DNA of 64,000 bases from Eretmocerus hayati (GCA_029851415.1 CM056741.1:147300522-147364521); one strand, 5' to 3'; shown: positions 50,701 to 61,301, counted from the stretch's first letter. Program-made: numbers and translations. The notes: generated from the sequence alone by a model not told the origin.

Positions 50701-51532
50701 CGGTTCTGCATGTGTCTGTCCTCAGCTTAACATTGAAATTAAAAGAACGCTCAGTGGCACGATGTCTATTTATACAGCAGAATGCATAGCATTAAGGGAT
50801 GCAATGATACTTATTCAAAAGAATCCGCGACACAATTATTCAATTTTTTCAGATTCCCTTAGTGCGCTCTTGAGTTTAAAATCCACAAAGATGCAAGCCA
50901 AAGTCAATGAATACATATTAGAGACAAAAAGTGCATATGAACGAATTAAGAAAGAGAATCCTACTATTGAAATCACTATTTATTGGATACCTGCGCATAT
51001 AGGTATATACGGTAACGAAGTAGCTGATAAATTAGCAAAAAGTGCAACAGAAGGTTCGCAAGCGGAGCCTCTTCGCACACCCTTCACAGATCTGTATCAG
51101 ACTTACAAATCCAAGAGTTATCATGATACTGAATGCACAATTGTAGAAGAAGGGAAATCAAAGGGCATCAAGTATTTTTCCTATTATCATAGACCCAGAA
51201 AGAAACCATGGTTCCATAAAAAAAAGTTGTCACGTGCTTTCATCGTAACAATCAATCGAGCCCGATCAGATCATTACCATGCGGCAAAATCTTTGAATAG
51301 GATATGTATCGTTGAAAGCTCTGAATGTCAATGTGGACAAGGGGAACAAGACCTCAATCACATTATTTGGCAATGCTCACTACTCGATGAAAAAAGACCA
51401 GTCTTATTACAAAAGTTGAGAGATGAAGGGTATCAGTTACCAATGAATATTGAAATATTGATTGCTCTTCCAGATATTGCAGCGTGCAAGATTATTTACG
51501 CATTCTTGAAAGAATATGATATAAATATTTGA
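47786..51532 (+). CDS. LINE ORF2: APE endonuclease, reverse transcriptase, RNase H polyprotein
   Basis: A 1248-residue replicase. The endonuclease (about 10-230) keeps N17 (WNARS), E41 (ESWL), D147/N149 (GDFNAH) and the SDH triad at 221-223; it nicks target DNA. The reverse transcriptase (about 455-760) has SSPGMDG at 454-460, GVRPIALTSCLCKLLE at 509-524, SGFRKGRST (546-554), motif A LDVSGAYD (580-587), motif B GLPQGG (635-640) and the catalytic FADD (667-670). RNase H (about 955-1090) keeps YTDGS D963, E999, D1023 and the HIGIYGNEVAD block with D1081. A C-X-C-X8-H-X4-C finger (1181, 1183, 1192, 1197) ends the protein. No stop or frameshift interrupts it. The ATG at 47786 overlaps the ORF1 stop (ATGAATAG) in a different frame, so translation probably depends on termination-reinitiation after ORF1. 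Confidence 0.95.
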   Translation: MNSKLIKKDLRILYWNARSINKRKLELPNLLKNIDIFICVESWLKTDDFDSDRIFSTNFVQYKKNREHGNGGGILVLLRKSIAYVEIENVQSPHPSVELCALRITNMKPVLDIVVCYRVPDGSLSQSRWDRIVQNVNINRACILVGDFNAHNIAWNCPDTDANGERLSESVESHNLVLHNSNTITRSDFKRDYHSNIDLLFSTTNIAQNINVSALNQTYGSDHYPLICVVNVEKHLYEKKSFKLKTLRTNWDKFQNDLNIEFETFLSQEYDQLTAKSKYNHFVQIITKCMKKCTPQKKKVPPEKYRNPVSWWDDECNKMVRLRTAAFLKWDTTRRLCDHIEFNRLQAEATKLFRTKKRENFRNFTETIDFRADPSYVWQKCKLFKNKWIKPGEPHSKSNLQNDDQISIALDKISPPWCITDPSNIPKCDENEFFQVPFNFTEFLSVLECANIQSSPGMDGIDYEIIQKLPIKYKLILLDIFNEMYEQGEYPEDWLKSFIHFIKKPDGSGVRPIALTSCLCKLLESMIKLKLQWWCEYNNLIPKSQSGFRKGRSTVDNLTSLTLEIDQAFSEKKEVLAALLDVSGAYDNVNCEILLDKLASIGCSKNLVQFAKFVIHNRVIYTDSLNDSFRSIGKGLPQGGVLSPLWYVIYSSPVANGLPKRVKISKFADDIAIYTKFTSIDQGKRAIEKAVNICKKNLYDLGLELADHKTVLLHFNKKGIKPGDTHIQIGKLEIKSSEKARFLGIVFDYKLSFIPQINLVKQKCSRAINIIRYLCGVWWGANPETLLTLYKSYVRSIIDYGSFIYYPRQKIHKEMLERIQYSAIRAACGYRRSTPTNILIAESKLQLVEERAIYLCKCYLTKVLSNNNSPVYDMAKKTYQDTKKRTTLVDKNPCMLKQCIMQIFDIDDKPSKNYSIYCHDYSTNFTSLDVEIDFGSQLRALQNPNDLMRDLLHQKNSIAIYTDGSKNSQPFLGSACVCPQLNIEIKRTLSGTMSIYTAECIALRDAMILIQKNPRHNYSIFSDSLSALLSLKSTKMQAKVNEYILETKSAYERIKKENPTIEITIYWIPAHIGIYGNEVADKLAKSATEGSQAEPLRTPFTDLYQTYKSKSYHDTECTIVEEGKSKGIKYFSYYHRPRKKPWFHKKKLSRAFIVTINRARSDHYHAAKSLNRICIVESSECQCGQGEQDLNHIIWQCSLLDEKRPVLLQKLRDEGYQLPMNIEILIALPDIAACKIIYAFLKEYDINI

Positions 51533-51640
51533 GAAAAATACTTATTGTTATATATACTGATATGATTTCTACATTTTATTCGAATTTTTGATATATTATC
51601 TTGTAGCAAATATAAACCATGTATGGTTTCCAAATGCTTA

Positions 51641-51666
51641 AATAAAAAAAAAAAAAAAAAAAAAAA
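51641..51666 (+). terminator. LINE polyadenylation signal and poly(A) tail
   Basis: AATAAA at 51641-51646 merges directly into an uninterrupted A run ending at 51666. This is typical of a retrotransposed transcript cleaved very close to its signal. Confidence 0.85.
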
Positions 51667-51674
51667 TGAAGAGT
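51663..51674 (+). repeat. Target-site duplication, 3' copy
   Basis: Matches 46297-46308 exactly; the first As cannot be told from the poly(A) tail. Confidence 0.85.
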
Positions 51675-54490
51675 ATTTTCCTCTTGGGGATCAGATATCT
51701 GAGAAATGCATGATTTCTCCCAAACATCCTATATCCAAACATTTCCATTGTTTCTCTTTTGTCTTTTTCGACGTTGGAAGCGTATTCGCCGAAGCGGAAA
51801 ATGAAACCTGCGTCTGACTGACGTTCAAACACAGACCGCCTAAATTTGCAACTGACGTCTCAATCGCAATCATACGACTGTCTTCCAGCCTTGCGAAAAC
51901 TCGTCAAGAGTATCACGAGCAAATCCAAGATCGCCAGTGTACATCTTTTTGCTCACCTCATATAGGATCCTCAGATTCAAAAAAGAAGCCATAGACGAAG
52001 ATGAAAATGTTTGATCTCGTCTCTTATTGGGACGGCATCGAGACGCATCCCTGCAAAAATATACTCATACACTTTGAGCTGCAACGGCACATTCTGGTGC
52101 CATACTGCAAAAGGTTCCTCTAGACAACGATTAAAATGGCAAGCGATGCGAAAGTGCGAGGGCTCATTTTGAAAACTTTTTTTGCGTAGGTTTCGCTCTT
52201 GTGAACAAGACAATGGAGCTCTGGACTGATTCATACGTGGGCGATCTTTGTGTCAGCTGTAATTCAAATAATATATACACTTTGACGAAGTTGAGAGCAT
52301 CAGCTGCAGGGCCCGTATCCGGCTATCGGGTTCTTCGAGACACTGTATTATCGAGGGCCCGCACTGAGGCTCTTTCTTAAATTTCGCCTGTATTGCATCT
52401 TATTCGCGAGCTCCGGCACCGAAATGAGGCTGAATCCATCGCGAATGCTTGACATGACCCAACTCAATATTCTCACCACCTTTATCCGCCTGACGATGAT
52501 TTGGTTGCCTCTTGAGACTATTTTTATCAGTTATATCTTGTCGGAAAAATTCTAAGCACATTATTTTTTGTAGCCCTTTTGGCCTTTAAATTTTTCAAAA
52601 AGTGATCATCAACATAAACAATCTTCGAGATATCAAGGAGATCTCTAAAAAATCTAAAATTTACTTACATCGCCCTGATCCCATGAATCTTCTGATGTGA
52701 GTGATACTTAATCTTCTAACTCTGACAACATCCAAGAAAAATACCAGTTATCAAGTCCTTAATTTCGCTACTTTTTATCATTTTGGGAATAGCTTTTCCA
52801 TGTCCTACGCATATGTCGAAGATTTTTTCTGGGACTCACCAGTTGGATTTGAAGTGAGCAAAGAAGGAGAACTTATCTCGTGTCGGGATGCGTTTCGAGC
52901 GAAACACCATTAGACACGCACAAAATTGGTGCATGTCTGGGATCGGTAGGTTTTTAACAGACTATTTGCCTCGACAAATAAGCTTTGCTCACATGAACTT
53001 CATAGTGGTAAGGATCCTTGCGGGTAGATGTTGAAATTTATGTACCATAAATGTTTCAGTTTACACCGACAGCAGCGCAGTAGTAAGATATTTGCTCCTA
53101 GTATCACGTATCTTTCCCAAGATTTCCCGTTTCGCGCGAAGGCCGGGGTCTAATTGCCCGAGTTTGGCCACACGCCGACTCTACTTCCCTCGCATTCTCC
53201 ACACAGTTTGCAGTTGTCCCTTGCCCTCCTCCCTTTTTTTTATTGGTCTGTTTTGTTATATTCAACCGAGCTTTCGCGTGGCAGTTTTGAAACGAGTGGT
53301 CGTCGCCGTATCTCGTCGACATTTAGCGTGCCTTTCTTTTTTTGCTGGTTCGTGGGTATATACGATGGGATTGAATTCTCGCCATTTCTGTCGTACCGAG
53401 AGTAAGATAGAGGGACACTTATACACCGGAGAGTACTTTGTGTCGCACATTACATTTGAGGCCCCTTTTACTCGTCATTTGTTTGTCCCGGTAATGTAAC
53501 CCTTTACCGAGGCTTTTTTTCTGAGTGCGAGCTTACCGCAAAAAGAGACGCTTATACATCAAAAGTATCTGAATATCCGGAGGGAGAAGCTGTTCCATAT
53601 TTTAGGACAATGAAAAGAGGACGGCTCAAAGCCAACGCTTTCTAGGTCATTATTTAGTACAGCCGTGAAATATTGCAGACATAATGCTTGGGATAATTTT
53701 GCAAAAATTTCAATTTCACTTGAGGCTGATGTAAGCCTTTGAATTTATTCATGAATTTGATGAACTAATAAATGCGAAACGTGACACGTGGAAATGAAGA
53801 AAATAATATGCCCAATTGTAGTAGTGTAGTGACGTGTTTAGTCAGACGGAAAGCTCGAGTAACATCACAAGAGTAAAAGGAGGTATGAGCGGGTGCTCCC
53901 CAGCTTACTAAGTGGTTCACCCGGGGAATCGATCAAACTTCCTCAACTCTTCACACGCGTGCATCGACTAGTTGCGTCAACCATTAAACTAACGCGTCAG
54001 CTAGTTTCAAGGTTTTGGCTGTTGGAAAGAAAGTTTTCAATCTTACACAGATGCTCAGTCAATGAAAGTTCATTCAGTGTTTGGCTATTTTTACTCATAT
54101 TTAAGCTTAATTCTATAGAAGTCGATCTAATTTTCCACAAGCATGATGAAGAATATCCGAATGACTTTTTATCTTCCACATTCACTAGAACCAACATTTT
54201 GAGAGATACTTGCTTGACCTACTAAACTATGTTCAGAGTATTTTATTTGAATTTGAAGTCCCTCAGCATCGGGTTGATTAGTTTTAGTAATCTCATCATA
54301 CTCCATGGAAAACGCTATTTTCCATTCTATGCCGTATTCAATGGATCAATTGGGGGAACTCAGATTTTTGACATCAATTTGTTTATCGATTCAATGAAGC
54401 ACCGTCTACTTCACTTTACAGTATGTATCTTTCTCGCTCCGTACCAGTGGCCTTTGAACTGAGTTTCTCGCCATTACCGGGTGTATACAC
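51675..54490. other. Non-coding DNA, no gene recognised
   Basis: Mixed composition; CpG-richer parts at about 52.2-52.45 and 53.1-53.5 kb. Several 60-135-codon frames overlap on both strands without motifs. No RNA gene seen. Confidence 0.5.
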
Positions 54491-55887
54491 TATACAGTAT
54501 GTTCACAAAAAATCGGACCCCCCCCCCATCATATCTCCTAAGCATGACGTCTCGTAAAAAGGGTTCGATACAAAAACTGTTGGATATCAAGTGAGGGTTC
54601 TAGATGGACCCCCCCAAAGTTCTTCCAGACCCTCTAATCCGCCCCACGTGGCCAACTTTGTATTTTCAAATGGAATCCCTCACTTTTCACCTCAGATTCT
54701 GATAGAGCAGAAAATTCTACGTTCGAATCAATTTTTATGACAGTGGTCGAGGTGACCTCCAGGGGTCAATGGGGGTAGACGGGTGGTGTCATAAGAACCA
54801 ACGAAGTACGAGATCCGATCCAATATCTTCTAAGGATGACGTCTCGTAAGAAGAGTTCGATACAAAAACTGTTGGATATCAAGTGAGGGTTTAGCTGGAC
54901 TCCCCCAAAGTTCTCCCAACCTCTCCCCCTTTTGCCCCGATGAGACCAACTTTAAATTTTCAAATGGAAAGCCCCAATTTTCACCTCAGATTCTGAAAGA
55001 GCGAAAAATTCTACATTCAGATAGGTTTTATGACCTATACACTCGTCAAGTCGACCTCCAAGAGTCAATGAAGTATCACAAGCACCTATGGGAACGGGAT
55101 TCCCTCTCCCAATATCTCCCAACGTTAACGTGGAGGGGTTCGAGGAGAAGGACGATACCACGCTTGACACCCGTAAGGGTGACGTCTAATGAAACAGTGT
55201 TAGATGCAAGAGTTGTTGAATATTAAGTGAGGGTTCTAATGTCCCCCCCCCCCCCTATCTATCTCCCTCCATTAGCCCCATGGAGGCCTAGTTTGAATTA
55301 TCAAATGGAAACCCTCATTATTCACCCCAAATTCTGAAAGAGCGAGAAATTCTACTTCTGAGGTAGAATATGGGAGTTCATAATCAAGGACGAGAAACCT
55401 ACAACAACTCTCATGATATGGGAGTTTCCATTTTAAATATTCCAAGTTGGCCTCCACGGGATTAATGGAGGAGAAGGGGGGTCGTTTGAGTCCTCACTTG
55501 ATATTCAACAGCTTTTTCCTGCAACACTTTATTAGTCGTCATCTTTGGAAGATGTTGGAGGGGAGGGCGGACTCCAGAGGTTCTTGTGCAGCCCCCCCCC
55601 CCCATTGACCCATGGAGGTCACCTTGACCAATGCCACGAAACCTACCTGGAAGTAGAATTTTTCGGTCTTTCAGAATCTGAGGTAAAAAAATAGGGGCCT
55701 CCTTTCGAAAATTCAAAGTTGGCCTCAATGGGTCGATTTGGGGGTGTTTGGAGCAAATGGGAGGTGGGTTCATCTGATTTTTCACTGGAGATACAACAAC
55801 TTTTGTATTCAACACTTTTTCAGTAACGTCATTCTCGGAAGATATGGAGGGGGGGGGTGAGTCGGTACTTTTTGAACATACTGTATA
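54491..55887. mobile_element. Fold-back element 4: TA-CAGTATGTTC ends, tandem-unit arms
   Basis: The left end TATACAGTATGTTCA (54491) is mirrored by TGAACATACTGTATA ending at 55887, consistent with CAGT termini at a TA target. Inside, a unit of roughly 300 bp begins near a homopolymeric C run. It contains GACGTCTCGTAA, CAAAAACTGTTGGATATCAAG and TGAGGGTT words and is repeated directly on the left (marker GACGTCT at 54546, 54838 and 55180). The unit returns in reverse complement on the right (ACTTGATATTCAAC near 55496; GACGTT-type words near 55830). No protein is encoded; the frames present are reflections of the repeats. It is probably a non-autonomous DNA element mobilised in trans. Confidence 0.7.
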
Positions 55888-58800
55888 ACTATTATCAATT
55901 CGTTTGAAATTTTCTTTGAAAATACAAAGTTTATGAAGAAAATTAATTTTGTGCTAAGGTATTAAATCGATACAACAAATTATTGCGTAAAATTACAGTT
56001 GCCAAGTTCGATAACAGACTTACAAACTTATTAATCCGATCTCTAGCTACAGCAATCCAACAATCAATATATTCCCATACTCAAATCCGAGAGCTTTTAT
56101 AGTGTTAAATGGTGTAAGATCCAATACATTATAGCCCATCCTGGCTTTCAACCATAAGAGAGGAAGATCGTTTTGTGTAAAGCATCACAAATACCATTGG
56201 CACGGTTCAACTGGTCGCAATTCAATTACAAGAGCGCACGGCCACTATTGCCTATAGATGCGATAGGTACTGTTCCGACAGCAGGCCAAACTTGCCGAAA
56301 AGCGACGTCGATTGTTCCTGAGCATTCAACGCTTTCCATATACACTATTATACATATAATCCAGATTCACTCTGTATATAGGCGAAACTTCTGTGCATAT
56401 GTATAGAAAGTGAGCAATTCCAATGCCACAACTTGTACAATTCTAGAGGGTGTCAGTTTCGACGCTTCTGGCACACTCTCGCATCAGGCCTGTTTCTCAA
56501 ATGTGGGCGAGCGACGTTCATTCACCAAGTTACTTCTCTCTCATTCTCATTCTGTGTAAAGCTTGCACGTTTGCCCACGCTCTGTTTAGACGGGAAGAGC
56601 CAGAGTGAGACACGATTTCTATAATTAATCGGTAGCGCATCGTGGGAATGTTTGGATTTTGCTTGGATTAAGTATGAATCCCCATGTGACACGATTATTA
56701 CTCGAACGTTGACAGTTTTTCAGAGCTTCTCTCGTTCATCTTCTTGGAATGTCTCAACATGTGCTTCTCATAGCTTTGGAAAAGAGGAATATAGTGAAGG
56801 AACTGACATATCTGAAAGTGAGTTACATAATTTGGGTGTATCTCGCGCGTGAATGAGCTTTGATTTATGTCACTTGGGTATGTGCTTCCTCATATTAGTG
56901 ATAAATTTGAGATAGACGCTGCATGGATAGACATCAGAAATGTTTGCTCGAGGTACAGGTGAATTAGTGGATTACGTGTGGTGAAGACCGAGCTTTAAGC
57001 ATCGTGTAGAATATCAAACGCTTTCTGCATGCCGCAGGCCAAAGTCAACAAGACGCTGCGAATGATTTTATAGGGTACTCGAGTTATACATCCAAAGCTC
57101 CGCTCGAGGCGAACCACTTCTCACCGTAAACGAGCTTTACGATGATATTTCCTTACAAGACATATACATACGGAAGTACTACATTCAACCCGTCTTACAG
57201 TCTCGTTACAGACTTTAAGTACATCGCAAGCTGAACCCGCGCTTTGCGTGCAGCCTTGTCATTATCTTGATTGCCAATCGTCCATTTGAACAATAGTCTA
57301 CTACTAGTCCGTCTGTCCACCTCACGATATCATGTTTTCGTATGGCGAGCTTGCAGGGGCTTTTTTTGACGAAAGCACTGCCTATTGTGATTCGAAGCTC
57401 TCAATGCGTTGCTTTCTGCAGAGTACAGTGGCTAAAATCTCTCTCTTTCTTCTTTTTTACGGTTTACCTGAGTGTAATACCTGCATAATAGAAATGAACG
57501 AACGTAGGCAAGTAGAAAAAGTCCAAAATAGCAAGAGACGCACTGCTCTATTCTGCGTTTGCTTAGCTTGGAAAAAGACGGAATTTTGCAAGCTTGCAAG
57601 CTCCGTAATACTCGTGAAATGTACATTTTACCATCGCACAGTGGTATCTGATCTCTTCCTCTTTCCCATGTTGACCTGCTTTTTGTTTTGCGCTCAAAAG
57701 GATACAATACCACGCTCGGACTGATAAAAAGCCTGGGAGCGACCGTGTATAACTGATGCGGGTATAAAAGCTCGCGGTATAAGGTGCTTTCGAAAGCGCA
57801 AGCTCGAGATTTTCCACGTCCACGCGATGTTGTCGTCACTCATCATCGCACCACGCTTTGTACATTTATAATAGGTGTACACATGTAGTATTATATCATT
57901 ATAGTGGACGTGACGCTTTTAATTAGTCGATACGCTTCTCCGGAGTGAGCGATGTAGATTTGTAGATAAAGTGAGGTTATTCCTACTGACGCTGTAGTGT
58001 AGTATTTGATACTATATTCCGCTCGAATCCACCGTGTGTGATATTGCAGAATGTTAGAGGCGTGTACATAGTTTTTTTTATTGATGGGCGTGTACATATA
58101 ATATACCTAGAGAGCTTTTTATTTCACGTTCAGTTTATATGGATAATTCCGCAGAAAGTGGAATTTTTTGGAGGCTAAAATCGTCACGAGTAGTGATTTG
58201 GGTCAAAAAATTATTTCATCCCCAGACGAGTTTTAATGGATCGTTGCAGTTAGTTTCCACTTGTTTTGGCACAAAAAGGAAGTACCTAGAGCTCCGTATC
58301 TCAAAAATGAAGCCAGGCGAAAATATGCCGAGTTTCAGAGGTTGTGGAGGGGGGCGGGATGGACAGGGACGGAGTGGACGTTTCGACTCAAAAATTTTTC
58401 CCTGCACGACTCGGCAACTAATCGTAGACTCTTTCCCGCGTAGATTTGCTCTAACGCAACCAAACAGTGCAAGAAAACGTGTTATAGAGAGCAATATAAC
58501 GTTTCGTAGAGGTGCACAACATGGGGATGGAAAGGACCAAAAATTGTGTACGCTATCCTGAAAACACGTATATATGTTGCGCTCGGCTGCGGATTTGAGT
58601 TTTGGGTTAACATCGCACATGAATTAGGAGTATTTGGGTTCCTCGATGACATTCTCATTGGTTTAAAAGGCTTATGGGACAGTTAGAGATTTTTGTCGAG
58701 CTAATTAGTGCTGTGCAAGCAGTTTCGGTGCAAACCCGTCTTCATAATGTGGGATGGCCGTGCTCGAGCTGAGGGCTTAATTTCGACTCGCAAAATAGTG

Positions 58801-58929
58801 AAGTATTACAAATTGAAGTGCATAGTTGAATATAGGGGTTTTTGTCTCTGCATATGCGTTGTAGTGAACCCGAGAGTCGAAGTTGGGTTGCTTACAAGGG
58901 ACGGAAAGGGCATTTCGACCCTCTATCAA
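55888..58929. other. Non-coding DNA with GA/CpG-rich island at about 56.1-58.1 kb
   Basis: Contains octamers at 57347, 57596 and 57798. Frames such as 57332-57724 plus are opposed by equally long minus-strand frames and lack motifs. No gene called. Confidence 0.45.
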
Positions 58930-59078
58930 CACTGTAGAAAAATTTTTTGAAAAACTTTAACCAAATGATTGAATAGACTAGTTGAATTTGCAACCAAATT
59001 AGCTGAATTCTCAACCAAAGAGTTGAATTTCTCATTCAACCAGTAGGTTGAAGTTTTTCGAAAAAATTTCTTACAGTG
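58930..59078. mobile_element. 149-bp MITE with CACTGTA...TACAGTG ends
   Basis: The terminal inverted repeats run about 28 bp: CACTGTAGAAAAATTTTTTG at the left and a CGAAAAAATTTCTTACAGTG segment at the right, then AAAAACTT/AAGTTTTT. The interior has short repeats of an AACCAAATNNTTGAAT type. No coding capacity. The target duplication cannot be resolved because both flanks are A-rich. Confidence 0.7.
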
Positions 59079-59917
59079 AAACTTTAAAAAATACGGGCAC
59101 GTTAGAATCGCCTCAAAAATTATCAACATAGATGCACACCAATGGAATACACCCTAGAATAGTATGTTATACACGTCGAGTGCTAGGAAACTTTATTCTT
59201 CGCAAAAACCTTGCTGGAAGTCGACGAAGCCGACGCGTAGTGAAAACGCTCGAAAACAAGCTGTTTCTGTATGAGTTGATTATTTGGTCTCATCGATCTT
59301 GAAGGACGGTGGGGAACTAAATAAATTCCCAAAATGTATTTTCGAGAGGAGGGAAGACTTTGCTGTTTGACCCTCAAGGGCGCTTATTTGGTGGCAAAAA
59401 TCTTTCAAGTCGACGTGCAATGGAGCCTCAGTCATGACTTAGTGCTCTTAAAACCTATAAGTATTCGATTGCTGGCCGCAACGAGGATCCTCCGATTTGG
59501 TTCTGATCATCTCTAATATCACAAGCTGACCGTAATCATCGAAACCGCCAGTTGTTCTATGTCCGGGTAAATTCGGAAGAGGGTGTCTTTCCGACACTTT
59601 TCAGTATACTATTGGGCAAGTCCGCAAAAACGTCAATCGTATATTGACGGACTCGAATTTGATTTTTTAAGGGTAGATGAGAAGATTAAGGTTGTAGAAC
59701 TCGGTTAACTTCCTCACACCCTAGGAAGACAGTACGGACTCAACGAAATGTTCGATTTTCTCACTTGAGTTATGAAAAATACAAGAAATATGAGTGAAAA
59801 AAGGCTAATCATGCGAGTGACCTTCGTTACGCTCGGAAATATATATGGCATATTTTGCAACCGCTGAGTAAGAAACCGAGATTCGTAAGGCCAGAATTTA
59901 TTTTTATTCGACCAATC
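59079..59917. other. Non-coding DNA, nothing recognised
   Basis: Short overlapping frames only; no recurring repeat noticed. Confidence 0.5.
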
Positions 59918-59924
59918 TTGACGT

Positions 59925-60080
59925 ACCTTAGCGCATTCGATTCCTCGTCTCAAGACTTTCAAAATCCGCTCTTCAGGGTTGAAGAACTCGGATTTGGAGC
60001 GATTTTATGTACAAAACACGAAGATGGTTTGAGAATCAAGAAGGCCGACATCGGAGTGTACCCAACATGCCCCCATATGG
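59925..60080 (+). repeat. Dispersed repeat, forward copy (ends GTGTACCCAAC...GCCCCCAT)
   Basis: It shares ACGTACCTTAG, GTCTCAAGAC and GTGTACCCAACNTGCCCCCAT with the reverse complement of 60250-60475, in the same order. Confidence 0.55.
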
Positions 60081-60249
60081 CTATCTCGGAAAGGCGTGCA
60101 GTATGGCTTTTTTTACCACTCAGAACGTGTTTATCACGTCAAAATAGGTTGGAAACGATGTCTTGAGCCAGCTAAAAGCTACAAATGTCGCTGCACGATG
60201 ATCAAAACGGATCAATGCAATTCTATTCACTTCATCGCCGATTGACATT

Positions 60250-60475
60250 GTTTTAAATGATGGGGGCAAGTTGGGTACACACTTTTGTAAACTCTCAAAA
60301 ATCACCTTTTGGGAGAATTCAAACAGCTCAGCTCCACTATATCCAAATTGGACGTATCTTAGCTCATTTTGAAGGTCTTGAGACAAGCGTTAAAATGAGC
60401 TAAGGTACGTTGGAAAATATGGAGATGGGCCAAAGTTATTAAGAAAATGGCTTAATGGGGGCAAGTTGGGTACAC
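60250..60475 (-). repeat. Dispersed repeat, inverted copy with internal palindrome
   Basis: Two GGGGGCAAGTTGGGTACAC words (about 60262 and 60459) bracket a palindrome: CTTAGCTCATTTT at about 60357 pairs with AAAATGAGCTAAG at about 60394. With 59925-60080 it makes a loose fold-back arrangement. GAGCTAAGNNACGTTG also occurs at about 31381. Confidence 0.5.
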
Positions 60476-60654
60476 TTACCTTAAATATTTATGCAAAGTT
60501 TTCTGTATGAAGCATGCTGTTTTCGTGATTTCTCACGAGGTTTCATATTTCTCTGTCATATTTCACAGTTGACCATTACTCAGATGGAACACATTTTACC
60601 TTAAATTGTTTATTAGAGCATCCCTTTCTCTGTGTGTTGAGGGGGCGGGGTAGC

Positions 60655-60720
60655 AGTGTGCGTGGTTGTGCGTGTGCGTGTGTGTGTTGGGGTGTGGGTG
60701 GGTGTGTGTGTTTGTGTGTG
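60655..60720. repeat. (TG)n-rich low-complexity tract
   Basis: GT/TG dinucleotides with GGGTG interruptions over about 65 bp. Confidence 0.85.
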
Positions 60721-61228
60721 AACATTACCGATCAAAAAGTTGCATCGTAAAAGGAAAATCCCTTCATTGGAGAATTATCCTATCTTTCTCGCCTTATTGG
60801 CCTGAAACTACTTGAATTAGGACCATGCTTTGGGTTTTCTCCAAGTACCTCAAGAAGGTTCTTTTTATCCGGTACGGCAGATTGCTGCCAGGTCAAGTCA
60901 CATATTTGATGGAATTCATAAAAATTGAGTCAACTTTCTCACTTCCTTGAGTCAGGTATTAGGATCTAAATCAAAATTATTCCGAAATCATCACAAATAC
61001 AAGTGAAGAGCTTCATAATTCGCTCTTGAGAATTCTTCTTGGTTGTTCCTGGTCCGAGAAATGACGGTCTATCTGCCAAAGGATTACTCTCAAAAATCGG
61101 ACCAGTCATTGTGCAATCTAGAAAGGACTCACGTTTGAACTAATACCAGCACTGTTCTTGATTCTTTCCAACAACAATTGAGAGGAATTTTCTCGTAGTC
61201 ATATTTCCTCACCGTCCATAGATTTGAG

Positions 61229-61301
61229 GACTCTTTCTCAAATCTTTCGTCAGAGAAACCGTACACTTTCTCTGACAAAACATTTTAGTCGAGAAAGAGT
61301 C
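61229..61301. repeat. Two nested perfect stems
   Basis: The outer stem GACTCTTTCTC (61229-61239) pairs with GAGAAAGAGTC (61291-61301). The inner stem GTCAGAGAAA (61249-61258) pairs with TTTCTCTGAC (61267-61276). Confidence 0.6.

Larger units (their letters stand above)
46309..51666 (+). mobile_element. Full-length non-LTR retrotransposon (LINE, I/Jockey superfamily)
   Basis: A complete element of about 5.36 kb: a 222-bp 5' UTR, ORF1, ORF2, a 111-bp 3' UTR and an AATAAA signal merging into about 23 A residues, all flanked by a 9-12 bp direct repeat. The domain order (CCHC protein, then APE endonuclease, reverse transcriptase and RNase H) places it in the I superfamily (clades such as I, Nimb, R1, Loa). 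The precise clade needs a tree; the single CCHC knuckle in ORF1 and the RNase H argue against typical Jockey. Both frames are intact and the duplication is unmutated, implying a young and possibly competent copy. It replicates by target-primed reverse transcription. Confidence 0.93.

Noticed and set aside
57332..57839. Pair of opposed frames of about 130 codons
   Set aside because: Both strands are open over the same bases, neither shows a motif, and the region is compositionally biased.
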